Positions 1-12,440 of a stretch of DNA of 64,000 nt are shown here, in pieces. Source of the DNA: Epiperipatus broadwayi (Eukaryota > Onychophora > Udeonychophora > Euonychophora > Peripatidae). The position numbers and the translations under genes were made by a program. The notes under the pieces were generated by a model that saw only the letters and a list, made by a program, of their open reading frames with translations, did not search any database and was not told the DNA's origin. Position 1 is the first letter of the stretch. Every line of letters begins with the position of its first letter. The DNA is taken from positions 2,418,001 to 2,482,000 of the forward strand of contig JAQFVV010000112.1 of NCBI GenBank assembly GCA_028023455.1, in the 5' to 3' direction.

Positions 1-119
1 AATAACACCCAAGTTGATATAAAACACCATATTTTCAAGTAATATTTTCCTCTACCTTTTTCAGATTTTGCTAGTCTGACTAATGATAATACCAGCATGG
101 AAATTAAACCTAGGACTTT

Positions 120-470
120 AAATTCATGATTACTGAATTCAATGTCACATAATAGCCTCACTGATTTGAGTGAGATTTTAAATTCAGTATTCATGAATCA
201 AAGGGTCCTAATTTGATTCAATACTGTCAGGCCGGCAACACAAGAAGAAGAGAGGAAACTATTACCACTTGAAACACTGTTACCTAATATCCTGTCTGTT
301 ACGACTAACAATTGAGTTTTTTTTTTTGGAAAGTTTAAATAAAATTTAGAAATTTTCTAAAGATATTTAACTATTAAAACTAGATGAAAAAAATAGTCTA
401 ACACTAATTCCACTCTATCACAGCACCAAACTATATCAATAGATAGTAATTTTTTCTGCAATATTTTTTT
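120..470 (+). repeat. Dispersed SINE-like repeat, family 1
   Basis: This stretch is visibly related to 7940-8220 and in part to 60540-60640. Shared landmarks are an 'attcatgaat' block, a phrase like 'gatttgattc' that resembles a tRNA B box, a tract with 'taacaattga', and a downstream block with 'agatgataaaaatagtc'. Copies diverge by many substitutions. The B-box-like phrase suggests a tRNA-derived SINE, but no A box is convincing, so the class is inferred. Confidence 0.45.
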
Positions 471-539
471 TAAAGATTTTTACTTTAAAGTTATTTTTTA
501 AAATACTATGTACCTGATATTTATTATCTTCAACCATTA

Positions 540-1065
540 TTGAGCCACTGAAGGATGAAGATCTCTTTCAATTTCATTTAGTTTCTCTTATCTTTAACCT
601 CTCTTTTCCACATCATATCAGCAAACTTCTTTATTTTATTTATCCATCCCACATGATCTTTTTCTAGGTTTTTTATTATCTCTTGGTATCCAATTTAAGA
701 TTTCAATTGCCCATCTATTATCATCTCTTCTATCAATATGTCCATCTCATTCAATCTCTTAATTTTTTCAATGTCAGTAAGATGTTATCTCATTCATGTA
801 ATCTGTTTTAATCCCTTCTTGCTTCTCCTGACATACATTTCTCCTTATTTCACTAACTGATCTGAAGTTCTTGTATTGCTCTTTTGTTAAATGTCCAAAT
901 CTCAGAACTATAAGTAAGAGCTGGTAAAACATATTTATTAAAAACTTCCCTTTTCAAACACATAAATATTAATAAAACCATTATTTTAAAATCAGTCATG
1001 TGAAAATGATAAACTGTAATAATTTTATTAAAGAATTGATGAAAAGTGGGTGAAAAATCTAACAT
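540..1065 (-). pseudogene. Non-LTR retrotransposon RT, C-terminal remnant
   Basis: On the minus strand the frame starting near 1065 reads YVLPALTYSSEIWTFNKRAI, the familiar 'VLP.L.YGSE.W.L.K' block at the C-terminal side of RTE/endonuclease-type non-LTR reverse transcriptases. Past a stop, other frames continue with GHIDRRDDNRWAIEILNW and an ERDLHPSVAQ-like stretch, which match the usual 'GH.AR..D.RW...L.W.PR' tail of these proteins. Several stops and frame changes show it is dead. The catalytic RT core is not present. A second copy lies at 4500-5290 on the same strand. Assignment to a retrotransposon is firm; the clade is an inference. Confidence 0.8.
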
Positions 1066-3600
1066 TGATGATGATCACATATTTATTGATTGACTACAAT
1101 GTTCTTTGATGAGAAAGTCTGCCATAAATCTGCTTTTCGGATCACTTCAAATACATATGAACAATGAAAGAATGATGAATATATTATTTTAATATGCCAA
1201 CTATACTACATTATAACTTGTTTATTCTGCCACAGATATCTTTTTACTTCACAGCAATAAATTCTATTTTTAATTACATTTCCTGCCTTAAAAGAGTTTG
1301 ACCTTTAATGAAAGTATCCTTGCATGGTTTGGTGCAAAGGAAGAGTATTAGACTCAGTAGTTAAAGTCCTCAGATTGCAGTTCCAATGCTCAAACTTCAT
1401 ATGAACTCATTGGCAACAATGCTATTTGATTATGATTGTTATTTAAAGGAAATATTCATGGTTTGAATTTAAAGGATCATATAAAATTTTAGTAACTTTC
1501 AGTGAAAATCATGTAGAAAATGATTTTAGAAGCAGTTCTCTTTACTCCAGAATAATTATTGTAAAATAGTTAATGGATACTATATGATATTGCTATAATA
1601 CCTATATCTTCAGATTGTCTTTCTGCACTTCATGAGTGAAAACCTAAATGTAATGCATTATCTATTAAGTGGCCACTTTATATTTATTCTACTCTACCAA
1701 GCTCAAAATTCACAACCATCCTAAGATTTTGAATCTAGTTAAATAGCTTATAAAGATCTGGCATTAGGTCAATAATTATATACATTAGGAGACCAGTTTA
1801 TGCTGCTTTAAAATATAATCATTAAATATAATCATTTCAAATTGTTAATTGAAAGAGTAAATTTCATGCAAAAATTGTTACAATGTTTTTCAAAATTTAA
1901 AGGGTAAACTAAGGACTTAATGCCTATAAACACATAACATTTCCTTATAAGAAATGAAGGTACAACATACTGTTATACTTTTTTGTTTTATAATCAATAC
2001 AATTAACATTCACCTGACTAACTCCAATTATTCTGGGAATTTTTTACCTTCAAAACAAATACCAACAGCCCAATAGTAGATGGCTATTTTGCTATCTAAA
2101 TTAACTATGTCAATTACCTGAAGGGTTCATTGAGAAAACCTTATCAACAGTTTAAACTCTTTCTAAATTCAAATCCCAGATCATGAGTGGCAGATGAATG
2201 CACTAATTCCTATACTGTGAGACTCAGTTTAATGTGTTATAAAGTTGGTTAGATTATATGAGGACAAATTTGCCATTGCTTATCAATCTTGAAATAATTT
2301 GCACAACATCTCTGAGCTTTAGTTTCTTTATTAAATAATAAAGCCTCTTATATCATTCATAAAATAATGAGGTATCTTATATCATTAAGAGACATGCACT
2401 TGGTGTATTTTTAACAACAGAGTTCATCTGATTATGGAATGTTATAATGAACTATGCAAAAAGGCTTGACAAAAGAATGGTAGTCTAATACCTAGCCATT
2501 TTAACCAAAACTTCTGGTAAGACTATCGAAATTATTCTAATAGATGACATTAATATTAAAATCCAATAATTAACGAAATCAAATGTTAAGAAACATATAT
2601 ATAAACATTATTAAAGCAGGTGAGCGGGGGGAGGGGTTTGAAATGATAATAAAGGGGGAGAATCAAATTCAGTGCTTAATAAAATTATTAGCAGAAATAA
2701 TTTTGAATAATTATTTTAATTCGGGATATAATTAACAAACCCATTTTATTTTTTTCACTTTTGTTATAAATTTTATAAAAATCTTGATTTCCTTTTCCTG
2801 TTTCCTTTCCAATTTCATTTAGATATGTATTTTAATAAAAAAAAATAAAAACCAGAAAAAAAATGTATTTAATTGAATGTAATCAAAATTAATATTAATA
2901 ACAACACGGATAATGAAAAAACAGAAAGAAGTAATGAGTAAAAACATTCTAAAAATATAAAGATTCAGGCAATACGTAAACAATAGGTACCAATAATAAA
3001 AAGGACAATTTCAAAAGATAAACAAACCGTTGAGAAATAAAAATAAAATTATCGTGTGATTGTTATTACATGTACGAAAGTATTATATTCATATCTAAAC
3101 TGCGAAATATTTCACTTCCTCCCTAAACAGAAACAGGTCTACATTGTATAGATATTGATTCTAGACCACAGCTGTCGAGATACGCGATTCTGACAGCCGG
3201 TCGAGAAAAGCCATCAGCTGACAGTCTTAAAATAGCGCAGAATAATTTATCTAAAAATAATCGCATCCTCAGGTGAATGATAATTAAAAGAAAGCATTCC
3301 CTAATTTGAGACTTCTGTTTACATATTCTCTTTGGAAAAAGAAAATAACCATCAAACGATGATACAATATTAGTTTAAAAACAACAAATAAACATTAATC
3401 GGCTTAAACTCATCAACAATACGGTTAGATTCCAAATAAAGGGCAAACAGCTCAAATAACGTTCTCAAAAGTCAAAACTGAGAAAAAGCCTTGACAAAAA
3501 TATAGAAGAATGAATCAGGAATAAAATATTTAACGATACAGAGTAAACTACGCTGTTCTCTTCTTAAAAATATAAATACAATAATAATGATTTTAAAAAA
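1066..3600. other. AT-rich non-coding stretch
   Basis: No coding region was recognised on either strand. At about 1318-1400 there is a short tRNA-like head: 'ggtttggtgcaaagg' followed by 'agattgcagttccaatgct', spaced like A and B boxes, which may be the start of a SINE. If the exon proposed at 3612-3635 is real, this stretch is its first intron. GC content rises from about 3060 onward. The interval 3170-3240 has several CpG and 'cagctg' motifs. Confidence 0.5.
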
Positions 3601-3900
3601 AGATGTTTTACCTTTAACGTCGTCTTCTTAAGCATGGCTCCCGCCCGCCTTCAAAATAATTAAACCACTTGTTACAACTCGAGATACAGTTCAGAACGGA
3701 GACGTCATCCCCGAAAGAAAACTTAATTCCCACGATCCATTTTCCCTGTCTACGAGAGCCCAATCTCAATCACGCATCGCTTCTGGTCTCCCGAGTGGTA
3801 CAAATGTGCTTCTTAACAATTAATCGACGCATGACAGCAGTGGATGTAAGTCGGTGGAACGTGAAGTTAGAAAGTATGTAGCAAACGGGTGGGGGGAAAT
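3600..3900 (-). promoter_or_regulatory. Candidate CpG-rich promoter / 5' UTR
   Basis: This is one of very few places in the window with clustered CG dinucleotides and a balanced base composition, against a strongly AT-rich surrounding. It lies directly upstream, on the minus strand, of an ATG in a good context followed by a splice-donor-like site (3612-3635). No TATA box is evident near the cluster. The role as promoter is inferred from composition and position only. It could instead be the 5' end of a young mobile element. Confidence 0.35.
3612..3635 (-). CDS. Candidate first coding exon, unknown gene
   Basis: On the minus strand the context gggagccATGc is a strong initiation context. The frame reads MLKKTTLK, eight codons, and is then followed by 'AAG|gtaaaa', a good match to a metazoan 5' splice site. 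The exon would end at 3612 with the donor GT at 3611-3610. The upstream sequence (3636-3900) is GC- and CpG-rich, unlike the rest of the window. I do not recognise the protein from eight residues, and I found no convincing second exon in the 3.6 kb left before the window edge, so the gene would continue outside. A chance ATG is the main alternative. Confidence 0.3.
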
Positions 3901-4499
3901 CCTCATAAACTTGTCAGGGATGATAATAGATAATTTATTTACGATGAAAGTACAAATAAAAAAATGTTTTTAATCTAGTATAAAATTAATCCGTTGAATA
4001 ATATAACCTATCAATAAAAATTGTCTCATAAAACAACCCGCTTGCTACAGCAATTTTGTTAAATTTTATCGCTGCAAATTTGGAGACAGTTATCAAAAAA
4101 TTAGCATTCCCTCTTTATGACGATTTAGTCTTCTCCTATACCCCCCCCCCTCATAAACTTCCTTTCCAAAAAAAAAAATGATTAGTTAAGAAGTTAATGT
4201 CTCTCTTTTTTTTTTTTGAAAACTGACGACGATGAATGTGTTGATTATATTTTGACTCCATATTCAGAATAAAGGTAAAAATACCGGATTATATGTATGA
4301 TATAAGTTTGTATTTGTAAATTTTTACATACGAAATATGTATTATTTAATTAATAAATGATAGAATACTTTGTTAAAATCCTAACTTGAATATATATATA
4401 TGAATGTCCTTGTCTCAGAGGCAGTTTGAAATGTCTAGAAGTATTTTAGTTCATAATATTTCATCATCATCGATGGTAGTTTCCAAAAACCCTGACGAA
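3901..4499. other. Non-coding spacer with homopolymers
   Basis: Contains a C tract (about 4141-4150), several A and T tracts and short TA repeats. No gene or recognisable element was seen. Confidence 0.5.
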
Positions 4500-5290
4500 T
4501 AATCTATAATCTGTCGTATCATTTTCAAATACTGATTCGATTAGTTGAAGATGACTGTCTCCTGATTTACAGCCACTCTTCTCCACATCATTGTGGCAAA
4601 CTTCCACACCCCTTCCATTCATTTCATATTCAGTCTGTTTTTAGTTCTTTTTAAATCTCTTGGAGTCCAGTACAAATTCATTTCAGTTTCTTAATCCTTT
4701 CAGTAATGTCATTGATATATTTGTTCTCTCATCCTTATATTTCCTTTTTGATGCTCTTGTTAATTTCAACAAACATCTCTTCATACTTTGTTGATGATAT
4801 GAAATGTCTGTATTGCTTTTCTGTTAAATGTCCAAATTTGAATTTCATATCTATAACTATAAAACACATGCACTTGCTTTTCAAATACAGCCATTTTTCT
4901 TTTTCATATTAAATTATTTCTGCCAAAAATGCCCTTTCACATTTATTTTTATGGTTAATTTCATCCATTATAATATTTTCATCTGTATTAATAATCTGAT
5001 CAAGATATTTCTAATTGTTAAATTCATGATTATCAGTTTTTATTTTCTTTTTTGAAACAAATCCATTCAACATTACTTTAGCTATTTTAGCATCTATTTT
5101 CAGATCTATTTTTTATTTTCATCTGTTAACTTTTGCAATATTTCATCAAGTTCTGTAGCATTATTTGCAAAAAATAACCACATCTTCAAAATCTAGATTT
5201 CTTAAATAATTCCTTAGCCTCCCATTTTAATCCAAACCATTGTAAAATTCTGGAGATACAGAATCACTCTATCAAATACTTTTATCATTG
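4500..5290 (-). pseudogene. RTE-like reverse transcriptase remnant
   Basis: Reading the minus strand from about 5290 to 4500 across frame changes gives an RT palm end: LDFEDVVIF followed by NNATELDEILQKLTDENKK, matching the 'FADD.V.....EL...L..L' block. A lysine-rich KVMLN-type block follows (the 'KTKVM.N' motif), then NINTDE-type spacing and a degraded copy of the C-terminal block also seen at 853-1065. It ends in an ERIKKLK stretch and a CHNDVEK-like tail. Stops and shifts are frequent. The active-site aspartates of the FADD box are not in one clean frame. Same family and orientation as 540-1065, probably an independent insertion. Confidence 0.7.
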
Positions 5291-5639
5291 TTAACATTCT
5301 TAATATCACCATATTATCTACTCATTGCTATTGCATTTTAATAAATAGTCTTCAGAATATGACAATATCCCATGTTTACATCTTTATAGTACAAAACATT
5401 AATCATTATGGAAATGCTTATAAAAGCAATTGATTTTTCATCATGTATAAATCTAAAGTATAATATTGTCAATTCTGAGATATATTCATTGTAGTGTTTA
5501 CTTTATTTTTGGTTGTTGTTGCTATTTTGTTATTATATAATTCTTTGTAAAATTCTTTCACACATTTTATAATATAACTCTTTTCAATATTAGTTCCACC
5601 ATTTCTTTTTATAATTGAATGATATTGCTTTACAATTTT

Positions 5640-7440
5640 GAGAATTTACAATAATTTTAATATTTAAATACAAGTATAGTATCTATACTTAAGCTAGATG
5701 TAATTAGAGAGGATTTGAATACAGATTTTCAAGCTTCTTTCAGTCATCCTCTCCATTTTATACAACTAATACACATGTCCATAAACCAGCATTTTGTCAG
5801 TTGGTCTGTATCATCATATTTTACACACATGTACAATCAGTGCTCAGTTTATATTAAGATAGTAAATCTTCAAACTTTAATGGACAGGCTTCAATCTTTT
5901 CCACTCTCCAGTTCTTCAGCCATCAATATCATTGAAAGTCTGATGATGGCATGTTCAAAGCCCTTGTTTACCAATTTTGTTGTAATACCTATCTTGCTGG
6001 TAACTCATTCTGAACCCTCATCTGTAGGGTCTTAAGACCATTTAAATAATCAGAAGTAGGATGGGCAAAGTACAGGCTGAATTTATAATATTTAAATATA
6101 AGTATAGTATAAATATAGGGGATTTGAACTCAGACTTCCAAGCCACATTACTATCCACACTATCTCATGTTACTGATACATATGACCACACACATGCAGA
6201 AAAGATAAATAATCACCAATACATGTATTTTGTGCTAAACCAGCACTCATCAGTTGGTCCAGATTACCATCTCTCATACATATATATAATCAATACTCAG
6301 TTTATATTAAGATAGCAAATCCTTACACTTTAATGGACAGGCTTCTACCTACTCCAACTCCTAACACTTTAGCCATCCATATCATTGACAATCTGAGGAT
6401 AGAATTCCCAAATACCATGCTGCTGCCAATATTGTTGTCACACCCATGTTGACTTGAAGTCACTCTGACCCTTCATGTATATTGGTGATTATTATCTTTT
6501 CTGCATGTGTGTGGTCATTTGTATAAATAGTATGAGATAGTTGTGGATAGTAAAGTGGCTTGAAAGTCTGAGGTCAGATCCCCTATATTTACAATTAGAC
6601 TCCACGTTTAAGAGTGCCTGGTATTTCAAATCTTACATATTAAGCCTGCATTCTGCCCATCCCTCTATGTATTTAAATGGATACTGTCCTATACATGAGA
6701 GGTCAGAGTGACTTCAAGTCAACATGGTATGACAGCAATATTGGTAGCAGCATGGGATTTGGGAATTCTATCATCAGATTTTCAATGATATGGATGGCTG
6801 AAGAGTTGGGGATTGGAGTAAGTTGAAGCCTGTCCATTAAAGTGTAAGGATTTGCTATCTTAATATAAACTGAGCATTGATTATATATATGTATGGGAGA
6901 TGGTAATCTGGACCAACTGATGAGTGCTGGTTTAGCACAAAATATGGTATTGGTGATTATTTATTTTTTCTGCATGTGTGTGGTCATGTGTATCAGTAGT
7001 ATGAGATAGTGTGGATAGTGAAATGGCTTGAAAGTCTGAGTTCAAATCCCCCTATATTTACAATTAGACTCCAGGTTTAAAGGTACCTGGTATTTCAAAT
7101 CTTATAAATATAGTATATATATTTAAGCTAGATGTAAATAGAGGAATGCAGACTTTTAAGCTCCCTTCAGTTATCTACATCATCCACATGACCACATACA
7201 TGTGAGAAAGATAAATAATGTCCAAGTATTTTATGCTGAATCAGCACTTATCAGTTTTTCGGAGTATTGATTGTATATATGATAATCCAAACCAACTAAT
7301 GAGAGCTGGTTCAGCATGAAATATTTATATTGGAGATCACTTATTTTTTTCACATGTATGTGGTCATGTATATTGGTTATATAAGATGAAATGATGACTG
7401 AATGGAGGTTAAAAATCTGAGTTTAAATCTCCAATACCTT
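5640..7440. repeat. Tandem-inverted repeat cluster, family 2
   Basis: Two related units run in plus orientation (about 5640-6035 and 6036-6480), and their reverse complements follow (about 6481-7110). Two short partial units in opposite orientations (7140-7260 and 7261-7440) close the cluster. Landmarks shared by units are 'cagttggtccagattacc', 'ttatattaagatagcaaat', 'actttaatggacaggctt' and 'gaccacacacatg'. The minus-oriented units carry 'gagttcaaatcccc', which resembles a tRNA B box. Lone plus copies lie at 10785-10985 and 12108-12440. Short ORFs inside are incidental. No transposase is encoded. Confidence 0.8.
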
Positions 7441-7584
7441 TCCTAAATAATTAACAGTTATATTTTTTTATTAACACTTTTTTGTATCATTTTATAAAAA
7501 TTCAGATATTCTATTCTTTTTAATAGTTTATTTCTAAATCTTTTCATATTTATTGCTCAAATTAAGTTATTAGTGAATAGATTC

Positions 7585-7692
7585 TTTTTCTTTTTATTTT
7601 TTTATTTTATTATTATTATTGTTGTTGTTGTTGTTGTTGTTATTATTATTATTATTATTATTACTATTATTATTATTATTATTATTATTATT
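7585..7692. repeat. (TTA/TTG)n microsatellite
   Basis: Trinucleotide tract that switches from att to gtt and back to att. It produces a leucine-only reading frame, which is not a protein. Confidence 0.95.
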
Positions 7693-7939
7693 CATCTATA
7701 TAACAACTCTTAGCAGAGTATCAACTATCTTTTTATTGACTTCAGTTAAATCTGACCTATCTTTAAAGTCTGTTAACATTTTGAAATTATTTGAAAATTT
7801 TAATTTACATTCATTGGAGTGTTTCTGAAAATTTATAAATATTTTAATATTTTTAATCTCTCTTGTTTTGTATTAACATGTATCTTAGAGTTCATTAATC
7901 AATTATTGTTTTCTGTGTTGAATCTATTAAGAACATTGC

Positions 7940-8220
7940 AATTTTGATTATTACCTTAAATTCAATATTCATGAATATTAAAGCTTCCAGATTTGATTCC
8001 CATGCTAATACTATGATTGATCATGCCAAATAACACCTAAAGAAGAAAGTAATAGCATTTGAAAGGTGCTATTACTAACAATTGAATGTATTTGAAAAAT
8101 GTATATAATAATTGATTTTTTTCTAAAGACATTTAACAATTAGCCCTAGATGATAAAAATAGTCCAGAAATATAATTACAAGTAAAATACCAACTTTACA
8201 AACTTTCGGAGAAACATTTT
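7940..8220 (+). repeat. Dispersed SINE-like repeat, family 1
   Basis: Second copy of the repeat at 120-470, sharing 'attcatgaat', 'gatttgattcccatgct' (a B-box-like phrase), 'taacaattgaatg' and 'agatgataaaaatagtcc'. It looks less decayed than the first copy over the B-box-like part. Confidence 0.5.
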
Positions 8221-10784
8221 GTGTATCTTTTTTTAAAATTTAAATGTTATCCAATCATCATTTCCAAAGCCATGATTGTTTTGGAAAGACTTTTTTATCC
8301 CCTCTAAAAAAATTTATTTTCCCCAGCCTTGATTTTTAATTTGAATTAATCGGTAAAAGTTTTCGTTGGAGTTAAATAACTAATAGCAATTGGGAGAAAA
8401 ACACTATTAGGATATCTGAGTTCAAAGGCCAAAAGATGACATGAAGAAATAAAACTAACTAACAAAGAAAAAATTATCTGACATAGGATAAAGCATAGCA
8501 TGCCTCATAAAGGCATTCAAAGATTTTGGACAAAAAAACCACTCATCTTTCTACAGTCAAGATTGGTTATATCTATCATAGATAGATTGGAGACTTGTTA
8601 AATTTTGAATAATTATGCCTACTTAGCTAGGGTGTATACTGTATGCAGTACCAATTGGGGGAATTACCAGTACAATGACTGGAAAAACTTTTATAAAAGC
8701 AAAAGTATTAAACTGAAGTACATACTATTAATGTTCTCTACTATACCTTAAACTTTGTAAATATCACCAAAAAATCATCAGTAATTATGTATGTAGTACC
8801 ATTAGTAAATGAACAGTATAGAGCAATGGTGTGCATTCCCAGCATTAACTATAAGAATGATGCATTAGTTACTTCAGGTTTATTCACATATGTGTGTTAA
8901 TTTTATTGTCTGTTGAAATAGAAAGTTGAATCATCAGAGTTTCACTGTCTATGAGAAAAAATTAAACAGTATAAAATTACTGTCCCTTGAGCATTTATTT
9001 TTAAAACTAACAATACACCACATGACCAACGATATTTATGTTCTTTTTTTGATAACATTTTCTTTGTAGGGAATATTATAAAAATACCTGACATTACAAC
9101 ATATTTTGAATACTGTCATTTATGGGGTTCAGATTGTGGAGAGATGGTTATACGAATGATGTTTACATCATCTTTGGCAGCATGGTTCCAAAGTTTACTA
9201 GTATTTACAGTTTGCTTTTGAATGCAGATAACATTTATTCTGACATAGAAACATTTGTCATTCTGTATAAAGATTTTATGACTTCATCACAAGATATGTT
9301 TTATGGCCATAATAATTATGTCATTTCCCTTAATGTATATGTTTTACAGTACTGCAATACCATATTGAATATGGTTATTGTACTTGAATATTAGCTATTA
9401 TAATGACTATCAGATACTTTTATTTAATTAAAATGATTTGTTCCACTTTAGCATGAGATAGTGAAAAAATGAATATTTAATAGTTTGCATATAGATGCTT
9501 GTGGAAGATGTTTATTAAATGGAGTAGCTAGTAAAGAATTTCATTTAGTTAAAATATGTATATATATATCTAGGCTTCTGCATTCAACACAATTAGTTTT
9601 GAACAAATTTTGTAGTCAATTGTTTTGTCTCAAAAAATTGGGGTTTAACAAATAGCAATACTTTTTTTTTTTTAATTTTAGATATCAATTTCCAGCTAAA
9701 AAAATTTTTAAAAAAAATTTGTTTTATCAATTGAATGGTATGCTCACCTATCATTTTGTATCTCAAACATCATTTGATCTCCTTAGTAACTGAAACATAT
9801 GATTATTTATTTTCCATTTTTTAGTTATTTTGAAAACGTTTTCATAATTTTTTGTAACCATTTGATAATTATTTACAAAGGTTTTAATTATTAATCTTAT
9901 TTGGGATGCACAAAGATAAAACCCAAAAATATCACATGATCCTTCTCAACTTACACCTATATTTATTTTACTTTATTGATGCTATATATTGTAAGCTTGA
10001 GAAATCAGTAGATATTAGACAAATAATCCATATTCAGTACTACTTTATCAGTGGAAGTGGATTAGATCTATGCCCAAACAACTATCTGAGCAGTATGGAT
10101 GTGATATATTAAGTAATATCTTCCAGTATTTATTAATTACTCAAGCTCACAATAGATGGCTGCAGAGTAGGTGAATAAATAGTTATTTCTCTAGTTGTAT
10201 ATGAAATGTTACACAATAGTTTTCATGTGATATTTTATTTATATGTTACTTTTGACACAGACCTTTTTTGAACAACTTCAGCTCTCAAAATTTGATTCAA
10301 CTATCCACATTCAAATTCGTGCACAGATTTTAACTACAAATAGAAAATCATTAATCCAAATATCTACAATAAACACTTCTATTAACCAAATAAAATTTCA
10401 ATGGTAATCTTTTAATTTCTTATAACTAGTTTAAATCCACATCTACAATATTAAAAAAAAAAATTGAATTAAAAAAAAAAACTTTTATCCATATAAATGC
10501 ATTAAAAAGTAAAAATAAATGTTCATTAGTTGTCACAAATAAAAACTTAGGTGGCTTTGGTTAAAAATATTCTTAGCAATACTTTATGTAAATAGAATTT
10601 AGATTGCAATGATTTTTAACAAGTCCATAAATAAACTACAATAAATTCCCAATTTAACAAATAGATTGGCAGAATTTTGGGGGAATTTGACCTGTAAATT
10701 ACAACAGTAATTCTTTCAGACTTAGTTGTTCAATGAATACGTCTATTGAAATTAAATGTATTTTTTTATATACAGTACATAGTA
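8221..10784. other. AT-rich non-coding stretch
   Basis: No coding region, RNA gene or recognisable element was found. Only short ORFs of ordinary AT-rich composition occur, including one of 90 codons at 9122-9394 with no recognisable motif. Confidence 0.5.
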
Positions 10785-10985
10785 ATATTTAAATACAAAT
10801 ATAGTTTATATACTTGGAGATTAAATATAATTATAATGAATTTGAACACTCCCTTCAGCTATCCACTCTATCTCATACAACTGATTCTCATGACACACGT
10901 GAAAAAAATAAATGATCTCTAATATATCCATGCTGAACCAGTACTCATCAGTTGACTCAGATTATCATCTCATATACATATATAT
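10785..10985 (+). repeat. Family 2 repeat, partial copy
   Basis: Matches the first part of the units at 5640-6480: 'taatatttaaatacaaatat', 'cccttcagctatccactc', a 'gatctctaatat' block and 'ctcatcagttg'. It stops at a short TA tract. This is a truncated single unit, not part of an inverted cluster. Confidence 0.65.
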
Positions 10986-11631
10986 ATAATGAAGCGGTAT
11001 ATCTGTGATACATATTTTTGCTTCACTGTCTGACATGTATCAGAGGATGTAAGCATGCAATACATTTAACTATTCCCATCCTCCCATAATAATTATAAAT
11101 ATTTATCTCTAAGTGGTTGATTTGTATAGTTAAAAAAAAAAGAACGATAATATTATTTAACTGAGATTTAAAATTTAGGTTAGACATAATCTTTAGTTTA
11201 ATAAATGATTAAATAATTATCATTAACGTATTTATATGAAATGGTTGGTGTCAAATTATGCTTGAAAAAGTTTGGCATTTGGCAATCAAAATACTGTATA
11301 ATATAATTTTTTTTTACTAAAAACCGTGGTTGAAGTATATCTGTCTGAATTTTTATTTATATAATTAACAAAATTAAAAAGTGAATCATTTTTCGGACAA
11401 AAAAAAAATATTACGACTATTTTTTAAAAAAACCACACAATAATAGTAATAAAAAAAATACCTTTTCAAATATTTAGTTATTAATATCCACTTGTATTAA
11501 TAAACGATGACTGTTAATATTGCTTTGTTTCCTAATTAATCACTTTCAATTTACATATTAAAAAATTAAGATGTTATATGTATAATTATGTAATGATATT
11601 CTTATTCGATATCTGTATTTCTTCGAAGTTA

Positions 11632-12107
11632 TATACATAATCATGTAATTAAATATTAATAAATACAGTAACATAAATATATATAAAGCACAACTTTAAA
11701 AACTTTTATTCATGTAGGACGCTTTCGACTAGCTTTGAAGTCTTTATCAACTAACACTTTCAAACAAACTTTGAAACTCTAAACTTTCCACAATTCATTG
11801 ATTTTTATGTTTGCTGTCTATCTGTTTATTAAGTCATGCTTGCATTTATATATTAACATAGCTTCCTTAATTTTCCTTTATTTGGTTAATATATAAATGC
11901 AAACATGACTTAATAAACAGACAGGCAGCAAACGTCAAAATCAATGAATTGTGGAAAGATTAGACTTTGAAAGTGTTAACTGAGAAAAACTAAGAAGCTA
12001 GTCAAAAGCACTCCTAGATGGATAAAAGTTTTTAAAGTTGTACTTTATATATATATATATGTTACTGTATTTTTTAATACTTAATTACACGATTATGTAT
12101 AATTATG
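11632..12107. repeat. Long inverted repeat (MITE-like), about 240-bp arms
   Basis: The left arm (about 11632-11852) and right arm (about 11886-12107) are imperfect reverse complements that pair almost end to end. Examples are 'aaatacagtaaca' with 'tgttactgtattt', and 'cttaataaacagacaggcag' with its counterpart 'ctgtctatctgtttattaag' on the left. The spacer is about 35 bases. The left arm, read on the minus strand, carries a hammerhead-core-like motif (see 11717-11751). No coding capacity is present. It may be a nonautonomous hairpin element or a head-to-head pair of the 3' ends of a longer element. Confidence 0.8.
11717..11751 (-). ncRNA. Hammerhead-core-like motif, degenerate
   Basis: On the minus strand the sequence runs ttgataa, gact, an 8-base loop, agtc, then gaaa followed by gcgtcc. 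This resembles the CUGANGA - stem II - GAAA order of the hammerhead core, with a perfect 4-bp stem II. The first box is degenerate (TTGATAA). Flanking stems were not folded. Hammerhead motifs are known in some animal retroelements such as Penelope-like elements; linking this repeat to them is inference. Confidence 0.25.
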
Positions 12108-12440
12108 TTTACATTTGTATAGATTAATTGTAGGGCATTTGAATATAGATTTTCAAGCTCTCTTCAACTATCCACTCTATCTTACACATGACCACACACA
12201 TATGAAAAAGATAAATGATCTCCAATATACATATTTCATTCTGAACTAAAACTCATCAGTTGGTCCTGATCCTCATCTCCCACACACATATATAATCAAT
12301 GTTCAGTTTATATTAAGATAGCAAATCTTCAAACTTTAATGGATAGGCTTCAATCTTCTCCACCCTCCAACTCTTCACCCTTCCATATCATTGAAAATCT
12401 TTTGATGTAATGCCCAAATCTCTTGTTGATGCCAATATGT
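12108..12440 (+). repeat. Family 2 repeat, single copy
   Basis: A near full-length plus-strand unit, directly abutting the inverted repeat. It shares 'gaccacacacat', 'cagttggtcctgatcc', 'ttatattaagatagcaaat' and 'actttaatggataggcttc' with the cluster at 5640-7440. Confidence 0.7.

Noticed and set aside
7619-7828. Leucine-rich 69-codon ORF
   Set aside because: Translation of a trinucleotide microsatellite and AT-rich flank.
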